This document shows positions 13,890 through 26,500 of a DNA stretch of 64,000 bases, piece by piece; the first letter of the stretch is position 1, and each line of letters begins with the position of its first letter. The notes under the pieces are model-generated. The model ran no database searches, was not told the origin of the DNA, and worked only from the letters and a program-made list of their open reading frames with translations. Where the stretch lies: positions 37,982 through 101,981 of the forward strand of contig PTFA01000494.1 of the NCBI GenBank assembly GCA_003342895.1, read 5' to 3'. The translations under genes were made by a program, and so were the position numbers. This stretch comes from Casuarius casuarius. Taxonomy: Eukaryota; Chordata; Aves; Casuariiformes; Casuariidae.

Positions 13890-14547
13890 ATCACAGTCTT
13901 GATTTTTATTACTATATATTTTTAAATAACTTAGAATAATAATGAGTTTGCCTGCCAGCAGCCAACTCAAAAACATAATGGAAAAAGAAAAAAAAATAGC
14001 CACCATTACAGTGGTGGGGAGAAACTCTCCCCAGCAGCCTACTTGTTGTGTCCAGTCCTTCCCCTTCTTAGCAATCCTGATTTAGGCAAAGTTCCTGGCT
14101 ATATTCAGCTTATTAGGAATGGAAGTTTTTCGATGCAGACTTGGGTTTCAGCAAAAGGAATGGTGATTTTTTCCCTCTGCAACCTAGTATCAACTCTGCA
14201 GAGTCCTAGCAGCAGCAAGCTCCAACATAAGAAATGGGAAAATATTCCATCCAGGTGTGAAATGATTCATAGGCGGTATCTGAGCTCTTCAAAGTATTCT
14301 GTCAGCGCTGTCCTCAATCGATACTTTAACAGAGTGGGCTGTGATTTTATCTCCTCTGTCAGATGTGAGAAGCTGCCTGTTTGTCCTGTTTGTTGACTTG
14401 TTTCATCATTGCTGACACGGTATCTTGACTGACTGCACAGTTCTCATTACTCCGAATGCCACTCGGTGCACAAAAAAATAAGCCAAGCCATGCCCCTTAA
14501 TAATCCACGTAATGCAGCAACGGCAGAAATAGCAGCCATCTCATATA
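13890..14547 (-). other. RASGEF1B: RASGEF1B 3' UTR, proximal form
   Basis: Sequence after the stop codon on the transcribed strand. The first canonical AATAAA on the minus strand is at 13,905-13,910, giving a UTR of about 640 nt. Further AATAAA hexamers at 13,242-13,247 and 12,514-12,519 could serve longer forms. No strong GU-rich downstream element is obvious at the first site, so the actual 3' end is unsettled. Confidence 0.5.
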
Positions 14548-14572
14548 TTAGACTCTGCCCAGAAGCGTTGAC
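14548..14572 (-). CDS. RASGEF1B: RASGEF1B exon 14, terminal coding segment (residues 465-472)
   Basis: The acceptor is CTTTCAG|G. The G completes AG|G (Arg465) and is followed by codons for STLLGRV and TAA. I found it by searching downstream for the short RASGEF1-family tail (KTLR-S-x-L-L-G-R type). The phase match and the in-frame stop after exactly seven codons make it convincing despite only 25 coding nt. The exon continues as the 3' UTR. Confidence 0.9.
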
Positions 14573-17500
14573 CTGAAAGAGAGAAAAATAAATAAGTAAA
14601 GACAATCGTTTGAATGATGTAAATCTTTTCAAATAGGTTCAGAGCACCTCAGATAAGGATCCTGCGAAACTGAGGTTAATGTTATCACAGTTTTGCAAGC
14701 CCGAAGTCTTTCTCTGTCCATCTTGCCTCTGTGCATTATGAGGAACGGCTGTATACTGATGTGAGGAGCTCTCCCTTTCCCTGCCCTCTCCAAATGAACT
14801 GGGACTAGTCAGATAGATTTGTTTTTATCTCCCTTGATACCCCAGGAAGAGGCAACATGGCCTAAATAGAAAGCAAAGCTCAAAAATTCCTTAAGGTTAT
14901 AGTGAGTTTGTATAATTGTCTCTCCATGATATTGCAGAGTGGATCAGAACAGTTAGGATATTATATCCATGGGTGCCTTTTGGTGTTAATGTACCAGCTG
15001 CCTGAAACAGTGCTGGGAACAACTGGCTATTGGCCATGTGTGGCATCCTTGGGATACCAGTATTTTGAAGAATACAGTGGAATTATATTTTAGGAGTGAA
15101 AATACAGACTATCCATATACCTATTTACCTCTGTCTCCATCTATGTGCCTGATTAGTCTTCTCTGCTGCCATGAATTCACATTTTTTGAAAGTTAATTGG
15201 CAAAGCAGCAGCTAAAACATTGCCCTGCCAATTCGTGTATTTTTTCATAATTAGTAAAATGAAAGAGGTGACTAGGCTGTGTTCAGCCAGCAGTGGGAGA
15301 AGAGCCAAGAATGGGATTTGCTTGAATTTGTTTTTCCCAGCTGTAACTCTGAATTATGTTACCTGGTTTCATGAATAGATTTGCCCTAGAATGATCTTTG
15401 TGCAAAACCCGTCCTTGCCTGAAAAGATGTATGTAGAAAGGGATGTAATAGCTCAGGAAATGTCTGCCTGAAAACTAGAGTGCTCTGTAATAGCTGTGAG
15501 GAAACAGAGATGTCTTTTAAGTTTAGAAAGTTTTTTTCTGATAATGAATGACACAACAAATTTATCTCCTACCCCTTGAGGGAGAGGAGGGCTGAGAGGG
15601 TTTAAGATAAAGAAGAACCGACTGTGCTCATTTTTCCAAGAGTCTAGCAGCAGAGGGGAAATTTACACTGATGCTGTGCCCCATCTGTTGAAGCAAGTAG
15701 CATGCCATTTGGTTTTAACTGTCTGATGCTAGCTCTATATCCCATTCTCTTTATTTATTGATGCGAATAACCTTTGACACAAACCTCAGAGTCTTCCATC
15801 TGTCCTTTTCAATGTGATTCTCAGGACTTTCGCTCTCATAGGAAGCCAAGTAAAGTGCTGCAATCGGAAACAAATACAGTACGTTTAGGCCTACCGGCAT
15901 TTTAAAATTTGCTCTCCCTGTAAAGTAGACTGAAATTAAATGAAGCAGGCCTATACTATCCATCCCTCAGGTTAGGGCTCCAGAATCCCATTCAGAAGTA
16001 TAGCATTGCTTATAATTACATCCAGACAATATTAACAAAAAGTGCGTGAGAACAAAGACTACCCCCAAGGGGGAAAAAACAGCTAGTGAAAAACTAAAAA
16101 GCATGAGAGTAGAAGAAAACCCTCTCAAAAGAAAAGAAATGAGCCCAGGGACATGGTTCTGGTGCTTTGTAAACAAACAGCTAAGTCCCAGTTTTCTCTT
16201 TCAAGCAGCACCCTTTAGTGTAAAGCATCCTGGAAGTCCATATAAATACACCTCAAATGGTATTTATGGTAACCACATTCCCATAAAGTTTTTCATCCCA
16301 TTTCAGAAAAAAAGGACAAAGTCACTTTTCACAGACTGCATGCGCACTGAAAGAAAAAGTTTATTCTCTCCCTTATTTGTAAGGGAGGAGCATTTTGTAA
16401 TTTCCCAGGCAGAGATGTCCCACAATAGTTTTTTTTTATTGGTAAGGAAGGAAGCAATAACATAACATGGATAGAAACTGAGAAATAGCAAGTGATACCT
16501 GACCTACAGGAAGTTCAGAGCTCCTTACCATCATCACTGAAGACTGGGACAGTAAGCAAGTACTGCAGGATCTTGCGATCCCTTTCAAATGGACACTCCA
16601 CTTGCTTCCACGTCATAAATTCACTCACTTGTTTTGCCAACTCCCAAAATTTCTGTCAGAGTAGAATAGGAAACAAAAGAAAGACTATGTAGCAGATAGC
16701 CTATTTACCAGGACATTCAAAAAAAAAGGGGGGGTGGGGGTGGAAAGAAAGAGATCTAGGTTTCAAGTCCAAGGCTTGGATCTTCCACAGTTTTTAATCT
16801 AGAACTGAATGTGACTGACTGAAGAACTTTGCTTCTAACTTTTGTGTTTCTATTTCAAACTGGAATAACTTCCCACTCCTCCACCCTTGTAAAATTGTCA
16901 TTATTTATGAATATAAACAGAAGATCATCATCTATGCTCAGTTTTCTTTTCAAAGAGCTGATAACACTACTATACCCCACTTCTAAATTTGATGGTGCTC
17001 ATATGTTTGTTTTGCACAGTGAGATGTTTAGTAATTCTCACTTCAAAAGTCTCTAGATGTTTAATGCTGACATTTCTAAGTCCAGATGTTCCCTTTTAGT
17101 TGACTAATCTGAAACACTCAGTTTTCTTGATGGAAATTTATGCCAAAAATAAACATTCCACTTGTAGTGGGATGATACCATTTTTAGGCAAAATCTTTCA
17201 ATTACAGTTTAACATGCCTCAAGTATACTTGCATTCCTTGAGAAAAAGGACATTCCAGGTCATCACACAAAGTAACTTTAGAAACAGGCTACTAAGGCTG
17301 ATTACTACAAGTAAAAATTACTGTAATTTTGTGCAAGTGATCCAGGCTTCTTTAAAAGTGAAAGTATCTGAAAGCAAATCATTTGGTAATCCATACTGTC
17401 AGGTAACTAGCAGGAAATCAGAGGCAGAGGAAGGGACTCAAATCTCCTGCACTGATGCTGTATCACACATTTCTTCAGAGATAATCTGTGACTTACATGC

Positions 17501-20500
17501 ATGAAAATATTGCATATATATTATGACAAAGGACAAACTCATCTTTTCCACTGGAATTCAAGGAGAAGCCCCAAAATATTAATTTGTATTTTTTTTTAGT
17601 TAAGTCAACATCTGAACTGAAATGTTTACATGAATTTGAGCACTGTGAAGAAGTTCTGACTTTTTGTGCTAAAAAAACCTGTCAATACTGAAACAGCTTC
17701 TATAAACATTCCAACTTAACAAAACTGCATTTTCCTGACTTTCTCCTAGTTCCTGTGAGAAGTAACAGATACACTCAAATTACAACCTAATTTTTCTCTC
17801 TCAGAATCCAGTGGAAGCTCAGTCATCATCTGCCTTCAGTCTTCTCTTCAAGGAGCTGATGATGTGTATAATACCCCACTCTCAGTGCCACAGTGGTCTA
17901 CTTACTTCAAAATTGACGTGACCATTTGGAAGACGATTGGCACAGCCCTCATTGAGGAAGTAAAGATCTTTGATCAAGAGGCTGAAGAAAGGTATCACAA
18001 TCTAAGGAAAGAGCAAGATTATCCTCAGTTTGGTACCATATCAAAATATAACGTTCTACAGGGAAAAATACAAGGAAGTCACACGGTACAAAAGCTACAC
18101 AAAACACTGCAAAGGATTAAGATCTGTACGATTTCTCTCTCCTTTCACTGAATAAAAATTTTGCATTCACTACACTCTATAATACATAATGTTTGTCTGT
18201 AAGGAAAGTCCTCCCTCACATGGTAAGCTAGTCCCTACACCTTCATTGCCAGCTTCGTCTCAAACTGCTTCCATAACCCTGAACTCTTCTTGGTACCTCA
18301 CTCTTTCAGGGTCACAGTTACAATGTCTGTTATCACACCACTGCTTGTCAGTTATGGGTATGAGGTGTGTTCACAACAGCAATTTGCCTAACTTGTTTCA
18401 TTTCTGTGTCATGTCCCTGACACGTTTTGACTTCTCCCTCACGCTTCCTTGCAGATTCCAGAGTGCACAACTTGCAGGTGCCTACTTTTTGCTTGTGCTT
18501 TATTAACATCTCTGTAGCTGCTGATGGCTGAGCTAAGATGCTGTGCGGAGCTGTGGAAATCATGACCAAAGATAAAACCCAAAGGCAAGAGCTAATGGTG
18601 TGCTGTCATCTGCTGGGCTCCTCCTGGAGCCTCTAAGTACTTTCGTTCCCTTCAAACTGCATTTGTTTCCACCCTTCCCTGAGCTGCAGGTGTCTTCAGA
18701 GCTAGCATGGCCTCAAACTCTGTTCTGCTTCTTAGAGTAGCAGCACTACAGGTTCCCAAGTTCAGGTAAGCACTGGCTACATGCAGCAGACCAGAGTTGA
18801 AAGTTGAGGGAACAGAAGCATACCACAATGTAATCCTAGCAGGCAAAACAACACTGTGAAGAGGCAAGGCATCAACCCTCCTTAAAACAAGAGGAGAAAT
18901 GGAATCAAATAAGCACAGAATCTCCTGACTTTACTAATTTCAGTAAGGGCTGAGTAAATAGACCATCATGGAAAATATTTGTTGGAATGATTATTCGTAC
19001 AAAAATGAAGACAGGAAAAAGTGGGATCAATTCAACCGAGATAGAGAGATAGATCCAACAAGAACTGATGCTGCATTGTCTCCCTGAAAGTCTTTTTTAA
19101 CCTCCACTCATGCCCCAGATTCCTGCAGGGTACCTCCAAGAGCACATATCTCCCTCTTGACAGAGATTTGTTTGGTAGATGAACAGAGATGTACGTTAAA
19201 GAACAGCATGGAAAATTGAGGGCTAGCAGTTCACTACAGTAAATGGCTTTTGAACTACAATTCCCTGAGCTCATGTGAGAAATTGAACCGTGGCACTGAC
19301 TGACTCAAAATGAAGCATTTCCTGCCAATTGATGAAATTGAAGTATTTGTCTTTGGAGAATGCTGAAACATTCCAAAATTCTTAAAGTGATTGTTTTTTA
19401 ATTTTCATCCTACAAAAATTTTCATATTTGCACATCCTTTTTGTAACTGGATATTAAACAAACAAAAAAATCAGCGCATCACTATTCCCATGGAAGACTT
19501 TGCTGCACCATTTCGATATATAGAAGTCCTTTGGAGTTTTAAAACTCACTTTTCACTGAAAAGAATGAAGCATCTTACATTTAAACCTCTGCGAACAGAT
19601 CCTTAGGACTCGGAAAAATCCAGTATTTTACTTTCAGTGTAGAGCATCAGTATAAACAAACAAACTGCATATAGATTAGCCTCATCCTGCCTGGTAGTCT
19701 AAATTATTCTATAAGCATCAGAATCAGGTTTCTTAAACATAGCATAAAGTGCAAATATTATAAGCAGCTGCTTCTACATGGATGGAAGTGAGCAAGCTAT
19801 TTGGCTCCTCTCCACAAGAACTACAACTAAGATTCTGCATTAATGTGTAACTGAATCCAATTACTTCTCAAAAGCCAGTTTATTTTGAAGAGGTAAGTAA
19901 AGATACAACCTCTGTTGATGTGTAATTCACAGCTACTCTTGAAATTAGCAAAGGGGAGTCTTAACACACTGTATTACACAAAGATCTCATGCAAAGACTG
20001 TACAGGAAGGAAACTCTACAGAACTGTCCAGGCTGGGGTTTGTATTCCCTATCTCAGGTTGAGAGAACAAGCATAAATGCCAATTCAGACACTCCACAAA
20101 TGCCTGTGGTTTGCCAAAGGCTGAATCAGATACTAGAATTGGAGGAACCTTTACGGAGTAATCCCCTCCCAACAAGAAGGGATTTCTCTTCTTCCTGTAG
20201 TTTAATCCTGTAGATACTAGCAAATAAGGAATGATACTTTCCTGTGTTCTTTCATGACTGGCATTAATCTAAAATGAAAATGCACAGGTCTTGTTCTGCC
20301 ACTAGTAACCTTAGTCCTGGCTGTTCTTCAAGACTCCTGTTGGTTTCAGCTTTGTTCATGCCAGCTGTTCTGGTCAACTGCTTCACACTAGCAAAGCGAC
20401 TGCTGTAGGGCATAAGCAACTAGGGAGGTTGGTGATACTTCCAGGAGGTCCCCTTTTTCCCATCACGTGGGCCACACTGCAGCATCAGGACCTGTTTTAG

Positions 20501-23500
20501 CAATCCGGTTGCTCCGGAGGCGGCCATTCATGGAACGGTGCATTTCAGAGTGAGCAGGGTAGCATGTATGATGCAAACGACAACTGGTACTAAGGAAAGA
20601 TTAAGCTTTCTGACTAGCATATCCTTGACCCACGACTAGGTGAGAATTACAGTCCGCTCTTCTCTTTAGACCCTTCATTCAAAATGGTCAGTGTCTAGTA
20701 ATTGGCTGCCCTTTTTACAGTCTTTTTGCCACAGAGAATCTCACAAAATCAATCCTTCTAAAAGACAGAGGAAAAGGAAGTTTAAAAAGCAACAGTGGTT
20801 CTGCCTGCCAGTTGAAGACTTAAGATTAGCAACTTGGGCTTTATTCAAATTTTAGAATTTATTTTCTGAGTGGATTTTAAAGCTTTTCCACCCAAAACTG
20901 TGGAAAAAAAGCACTTAAAAGTGAGAGATGCNCAGGGTCCCTCTTTGAAGCCATTCTTCCCATATTTAGTATACCCTCTAGGATGCTTATCAAGATTTTT
21001 CCTCCTTATCCTGCCTATATTAACAACCATCTGTCCCTCCTTTGAAAATTCCACATGCAAACAACATCATCCATAAAATAAACACACAGAGCCAGAAATA
21101 CTCACAAATAACTTTCAGCCACTGAAGAGCTACACTGTTTCCCCAAATTAGCCCCCTCTGAACTAACTTTCATTACCCATAGTTAGGCCAGTTGATCTCC
21201 CCTCCTTTGGGCATAAAAGCACTAGAATGTACTCTCCCAGGTCCCCTCTTCTTCCTCATCTTCCAAGTTAATACTGTGAATGGAGGAGGTACTGAAAGGA
21301 AGGAAGTCACTCAGGGGCCTTTATGCAGTGAATACACACAGAAGTACTGTGAATGTGTGATAACAATCATAAACTCCTCTGAACATAATACCAAGTTACA
21401 GAATAGCATAAACTAAAATAATTTATGCTGTCCTACCAGCACTCCTCAGCTCCCACTTACAAGTAGCAATCATAAGCATGATAAATTACTCCAGTGACCT
21501 CTTTTCAATCCTTGCCTTTTCCATCTGTATTACTGACACAGAAGTCAAAAGCTTTTGGTGATGGTTTGGGAGATAGAGTTCTCTGTCAGGCAGGACCTGA
21601 ACTGAGGCAATGTAGCGTATTTAAATCATGAAAGCAATCACTTAATATTGGCAGCTTTCGGTCAGTACCAAACTGGAGTGGATTTCAACTGGCAACCTAA
21701 GATGAAGGATCATTTTTCACTGATCCACAGTTTTCTGAAATATTCTATTTACTTTCTTGCTAGTTTACAAGTAATAGTTAGATGTTCTGAATAAAGAATG
21801 ATTCAATTTTGAGGTTTATTATTATTATGATTATTATTATTTAAAGGCCCCTGGTTATAGTTTCTGAGAATCAGAAATTTGAGACAAAAGCTAACCATGC
21901 AACTTAACAAGTGCATATCATTTCTGCCCATGTGCCAAGTCATTTGTAAACATACCTTCTCTCTGTTGCTATGAGCCGTCAAGGACCTCTGAGCAGCTCC
22001 ACGCAGAGCAGTTCGGTAATTATAAAAATTACTAGAAGGGTCCATCTGATGCTACAAGCAAGAAGAATATAAATAAACTTCAGAGAGCCAGGGTCACCAC
22101 CCACCCACAGCACTTTTCACTTGAGCAACAATTTTAAAAACCAAGAGGTCTGCTGAACTGTGCCATAAATACAGCCTTTCAGAGGGCAGTGGGATCACTT
22201 CATCTGTTCTTTTGATCAGAAGAGAAACTTTACTTAAAAAAAATGTTCACTCAGCACGACAAAGGATCCAATACAAGTCTGGGCAGAAAAGCAAAGGCAG
22301 GCTTAACGGACCTTCTTTCTCTCCTCCTAGAGAGGTTATCTCAGCTTAAATTTGAAAGCCAAAACCCTGAGCTCAGACATACAATGGATCTTAGCAATAG
22401 TATTCTGCTCCTCCTGTGTATGCAGATTTCTCAGAGCTGATTCAGCTGCAACGGCAGGCTAAAATTAGACAGGTAAAGCTGTTAGTACCCCCAGCTATCC
22501 CCCTCCATGCTCCGCCACAGGCTGCCGCACCTCTATGGCTAGGATGGCTGTATGGCTCATGAAGCAAGTCCTTAACCAGCAAAATTCAGCCTGCATAATA
22601 AGTTTGAATGAAACAGGGATGCCCTGCTCCCTGAGCTTTGCAGCCAGCCCCAACACAAAGGCAGCTTTCTCCCACCCAAGGGTGGGGGCAGAAAGTGCAA
22701 GCAGCTCTCCAGTTTTAATCTGTTGTCATAACAAAAATTAAAGCTCCTTATGACATTAATAAGCATTCCATGCTTGGGTCATGAACAACTTATTAGATCT
22801 TCTCTATATTACTCATAAATAGCCTGAATTAACTGATTGCCATTTAGAACAGGATAATTAACTTGTTGGTAAACAATCTGAAAGGTAAATCACAAATTCA
22901 TAAACTGCTGCACCTATACAATCTTTGACAAAGATCTGAACTACCTGAAAGTAACTGGCAATCAATTAATTCAAGATAAATTTCTCTGAAGAGACAAAGC
23001 AGCTGCCTTATAGCTTAATGGAACTTTCAAAAGCAAAAACTGCATTAGGTCAATCCATACCATCTCTCTCAACTACATCTACCTTTCAAGAGGTTACTTA
23101 CAATTTTTTTAAATTGTTCTTCCATTAAAAATAACAACTAGTTTAATTTCCTTCTTCCAAATCAAATAAGCATAAGTCAGCTGAAAGATTCTTATTAAAT
23201 CTTCTGGAATTTCCATTAGGAACACATACATACTAAACAAGACATGTCTTAGTGAAGCCAAACTTGTACTTTAGAACCAAAAGTGACACACTGCTAACAG
23301 CCATGTGTCCACATACTGGCCGAACTTACCTCAAGAATATCAAATTTGGCTGTCTTCACTTTTGCCCAAGTTTTCTTTAATCGAGAGACAGGACTCATGT
23401 TCATGCCAGCTTGATTTAAGAGAGAGAAATTGTTTGAAGATTTAAAAATCTTTAAAGTAACTAAGGCTGGTAAGCATTTCTAAAGGGAAGGAGTTACTAA

Positions 23501-26500
23501 AAATAACACATTTTCAACAGAGCTACTCAAAAGTCAGACTTCTCAGTTGCTTGAAATTCCACTGTTAAAAAGAAATTTTGGAAACACAAAAATCAACATT
23601 TCTTACAGAATGAAAGCTCTAAAAAAATACTGTGACATGATTTCATGTGGTTTTGATAAACATGAACTGTATGTAAGAAAGCCCAAATGATTCATCTCAA
23701 TACCTTCTCTTACAAATTTCAGTGAAAACTAAATACACCCACGAAACTTTCCCATTTCAATAAAAAGATATTCCCAGTGTTTTTGTATTAGATATAAAAA
23801 AATGGTGTGGAATTTTTAAACCACTAGGACATTTGTGGTGCAGTAGAAATAATGGAATGCATCAATTCTCTGTTAAAGGAGAAGTTACTATTCCAATTTA
23901 GGATTAAAGTTTATTTTAGAAAGCAGAGATTTAGATTTCTGAACCGTTACAATAAAAACTTACTTTTTACTGTAATTTAAACTACAACAGAAAATCTTTT
24001 CTTACATATGTAATATTCCAAGATTTAGCAATTCTCCACCATTTTGTCTCCCAACTTCACATTGCTGTGTGTGCTAAGCAGTAAAAAGACTTCCGCATAA
24101 AGCACCGCGCTTCCTTTATTCAGATTCAAACAGGGACAAAATTTCTCAGGCCATATACTTACAAATAATAGCCATTAAGGAGTTAAAGTTGCCAATGTTA
24201 AAACATTCCCGGGCCACGTCAATGAAATATTCTATTACTCTTGCTCTGTGCTTCTTCTTCACAGGCTGCAAGAGATGCCATTGTAATGTTACTTTCAGGA
24301 GGAAACAAGAGCTCTGACAGATCCCCCAAAGAAACAACACAGACGTTAAAATTCTTTTCCACATGTATCACACATCCTTACACTGTGATTAACGAACAGA
24401 TCGGATCACGCAGTTGTGTTCAAAAGCCCTTAGGACAGAAAAGACAAGCTAGGCATGAGGCAAGTAGATGGCAAGAACTAGAGGTAAAGGTGCTTTGCAA
24501 AGAAAAGCACGAGGAAAGGAAGAGCAGAGAAAGCAGTTGACACAGAAGGGAAAGATGGCTCCATTCATGACGGACAACAGGAGATTCGGAAGGGCCAGAT
24601 GCATCCCTGTGCCAGGGAGGGCTACAGCATACCATCCCCACTGCACCACATGAACAGGGCCAAGGCATGAATATGATACTGAAAACAGGGAACATATTTC
24701 CTCTTCATCTCTGCGCGCATTACATCCACACATGAAAGAGTGCAAAGCTGAGAGAACGAAAAGTCAAAGGGCACACTGAAGGGGACAACAAAGCTAAAGA
24801 GGATCCACAGTTTTGGCAACTAGACAAAACAAAATGTTTTAGCAGAAAAAGTCCTTGCTCACCATACAGATTTCTGTTGCAACCAAGTAACTGAGCCTGT
24901 TAAACCATTCTACATAGGCTTCCAGATTACCGGTCTTCTTTTGATCTCCATAGCAGCTCTGCAGGCAGAAGAAAAATTACAGCTATCAATGTAATCTTCA
25001 TTTTCTCCCTGAGATAGGTCCTTGGCCTTCTACCTTGCCATCCCTAGACACCGTTAACCGTTAACACTGTTAACCTGGGTTAACACAACTACCCAAAGTG
25101 ACAAAAGAGTGAGAATGAAAGCAACAGTGACAGTATCTGGGCATGCATCACTTCTTCCTGAGGTGCCAGCTCAGTATTCCAGCACCTGCTGCAAGTCCTG
25201 CCAGGATGCTTTGAGGAACAGGGATAGACTTATGCAAATAATCAAAGCTAACTACCTGCTTAAGTGCTTCCTTGAATATGAGCACTGTTTTAGTCCTGAT
25301 TCCTGTCCTGCCCGGGTACTAGCAACAACATTATACCCTCTGCAGGTGCAAAGCTACAAACCAAGGCCAGTCCACTCCTTTGGCACATTAACTTCAGTTG
25401 TTTATACCAAATTAAGGTATTGCATCCTAACTTTTGTAGATCAGATCAACAGTTTTGATTGGCAGCTCCTTTTCCTGCCCTATTTTAGAACCTTGGAATG
25501 ATTCCTATATCACATCTCAGGGTTGCCTGAAAAAGGGCAGGCAGAAGTTTCAGTAGTCTCTACTTATAAAACCATTTCAATGGCCCGTCTGACTGAGCTA
25601 CAAATTATAAATGGGAGTCATTCTATTCTGTTTGCCAGTTTTAGGGAGGATAGTAATTCCAGTGTTAACTGCCTGATTTTGGCACAGTTAATTTAAAGAA
25701 CATGAGTCATCACACAACACTCAAAGAGGTAACAGCTCCAGCCCAGTTAGTTAAAAACACTGCATCTTTGCCCTTCATCTCACGTGGATCTGGAGCTCAC
25801 TGCCCAGTTTTTGTAACGTGTGCTCTACCTGCAAATTGCCCCACTTGCCAGTTTGCTGCAAAGAATTCAATTTACTAAAAGGAAGAATAGATGTTGAAAA
25901 TGAGTGATGTAAAAGCCAAAGTTTAACTTGTTTTTTGAGGCTATAGGCCACATAGATGGCAAGGATAAATCATTCCCAGGATTAGGTTATCCTGTAGTTT
26001 AAATCAGAAAAATAACAGATGCCTTAAACTAAGTCAATTTGATGCCACTGCAAGGCCAGAATGCATGCTAAGCTTTGGAGCTCCTGGAGTTGTCCTCCAG
26101 TAAGAAGGAGCATCACAAAACCCGCCAAATTTTTAAGAGGAATATTAGAGGAATATTAGAGCATTTTACTTTCAAGCTCACTTCTACTGTCCTCAGTTAT
26201 TGTTGGAATTTCCTGCTCACAGGTCACCTTAACTCTAGGATGCTAAATGCTACATTTTAGAGCTGCTCCAGCGCCACTCCGATTACCTTGTCATTATCCA
26301 AAGGATCCTTTTGTACAAACGCCTGGACAAATTCTTCTGGTCCAATATAATTGAGCCTCTCCTGAATAAAGCACACAAGCAATCAAGTCACATTCTATGT
26401 TAGTCTGCATTTCAAGAAGAGAGGAAGGAAGAAATTGTACTTGAAAAATAAAAACTTACAAGCTCTATGTGCGTTAGTTGCTGAGCTAATGTGTAGGGAT

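Larger units (their letters stand above)
14573..17905 (-). other. RASGEF1B: RASGEF1B introns 11-13
   Basis: Introns 11 (16,653-17,905), 12 (15,858-16,528) and 13 (14,573-15,784) all have GT-AG ends. Apart from the read-through extension of exon 13 they show only AT-rich sequence, a short A/G homopolymer patch near 16.72 kb and no recognisable gene. Confidence 0.8.
18002..26459 (-). other. RASGEF1B: RASGEF1B introns 5-10
   Basis: Introns 5 to 10 occupy 26,362-26,459 (98 nt), 24,959-26,286, 24,266-24,862, 23,410-24,162, 22,052-23,329 and 18,002-21,955. They hold AT-rich unique sequence, a GTTAAC cluster at 25,053-25,084 in intron 6 and a TTA/ATT microsatellite at about 21,816-21,842 in intron 10. 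No extra exon or RNA gene was recognised. Confidence 0.8.

Noticed and set aside
16740..16775. Possible tRNA B-box-like GGTTTCAAGTCC
   Set aside because: No A box, no cloverleaf pairing and no CCA-type acceptor stem can be drawn around it.
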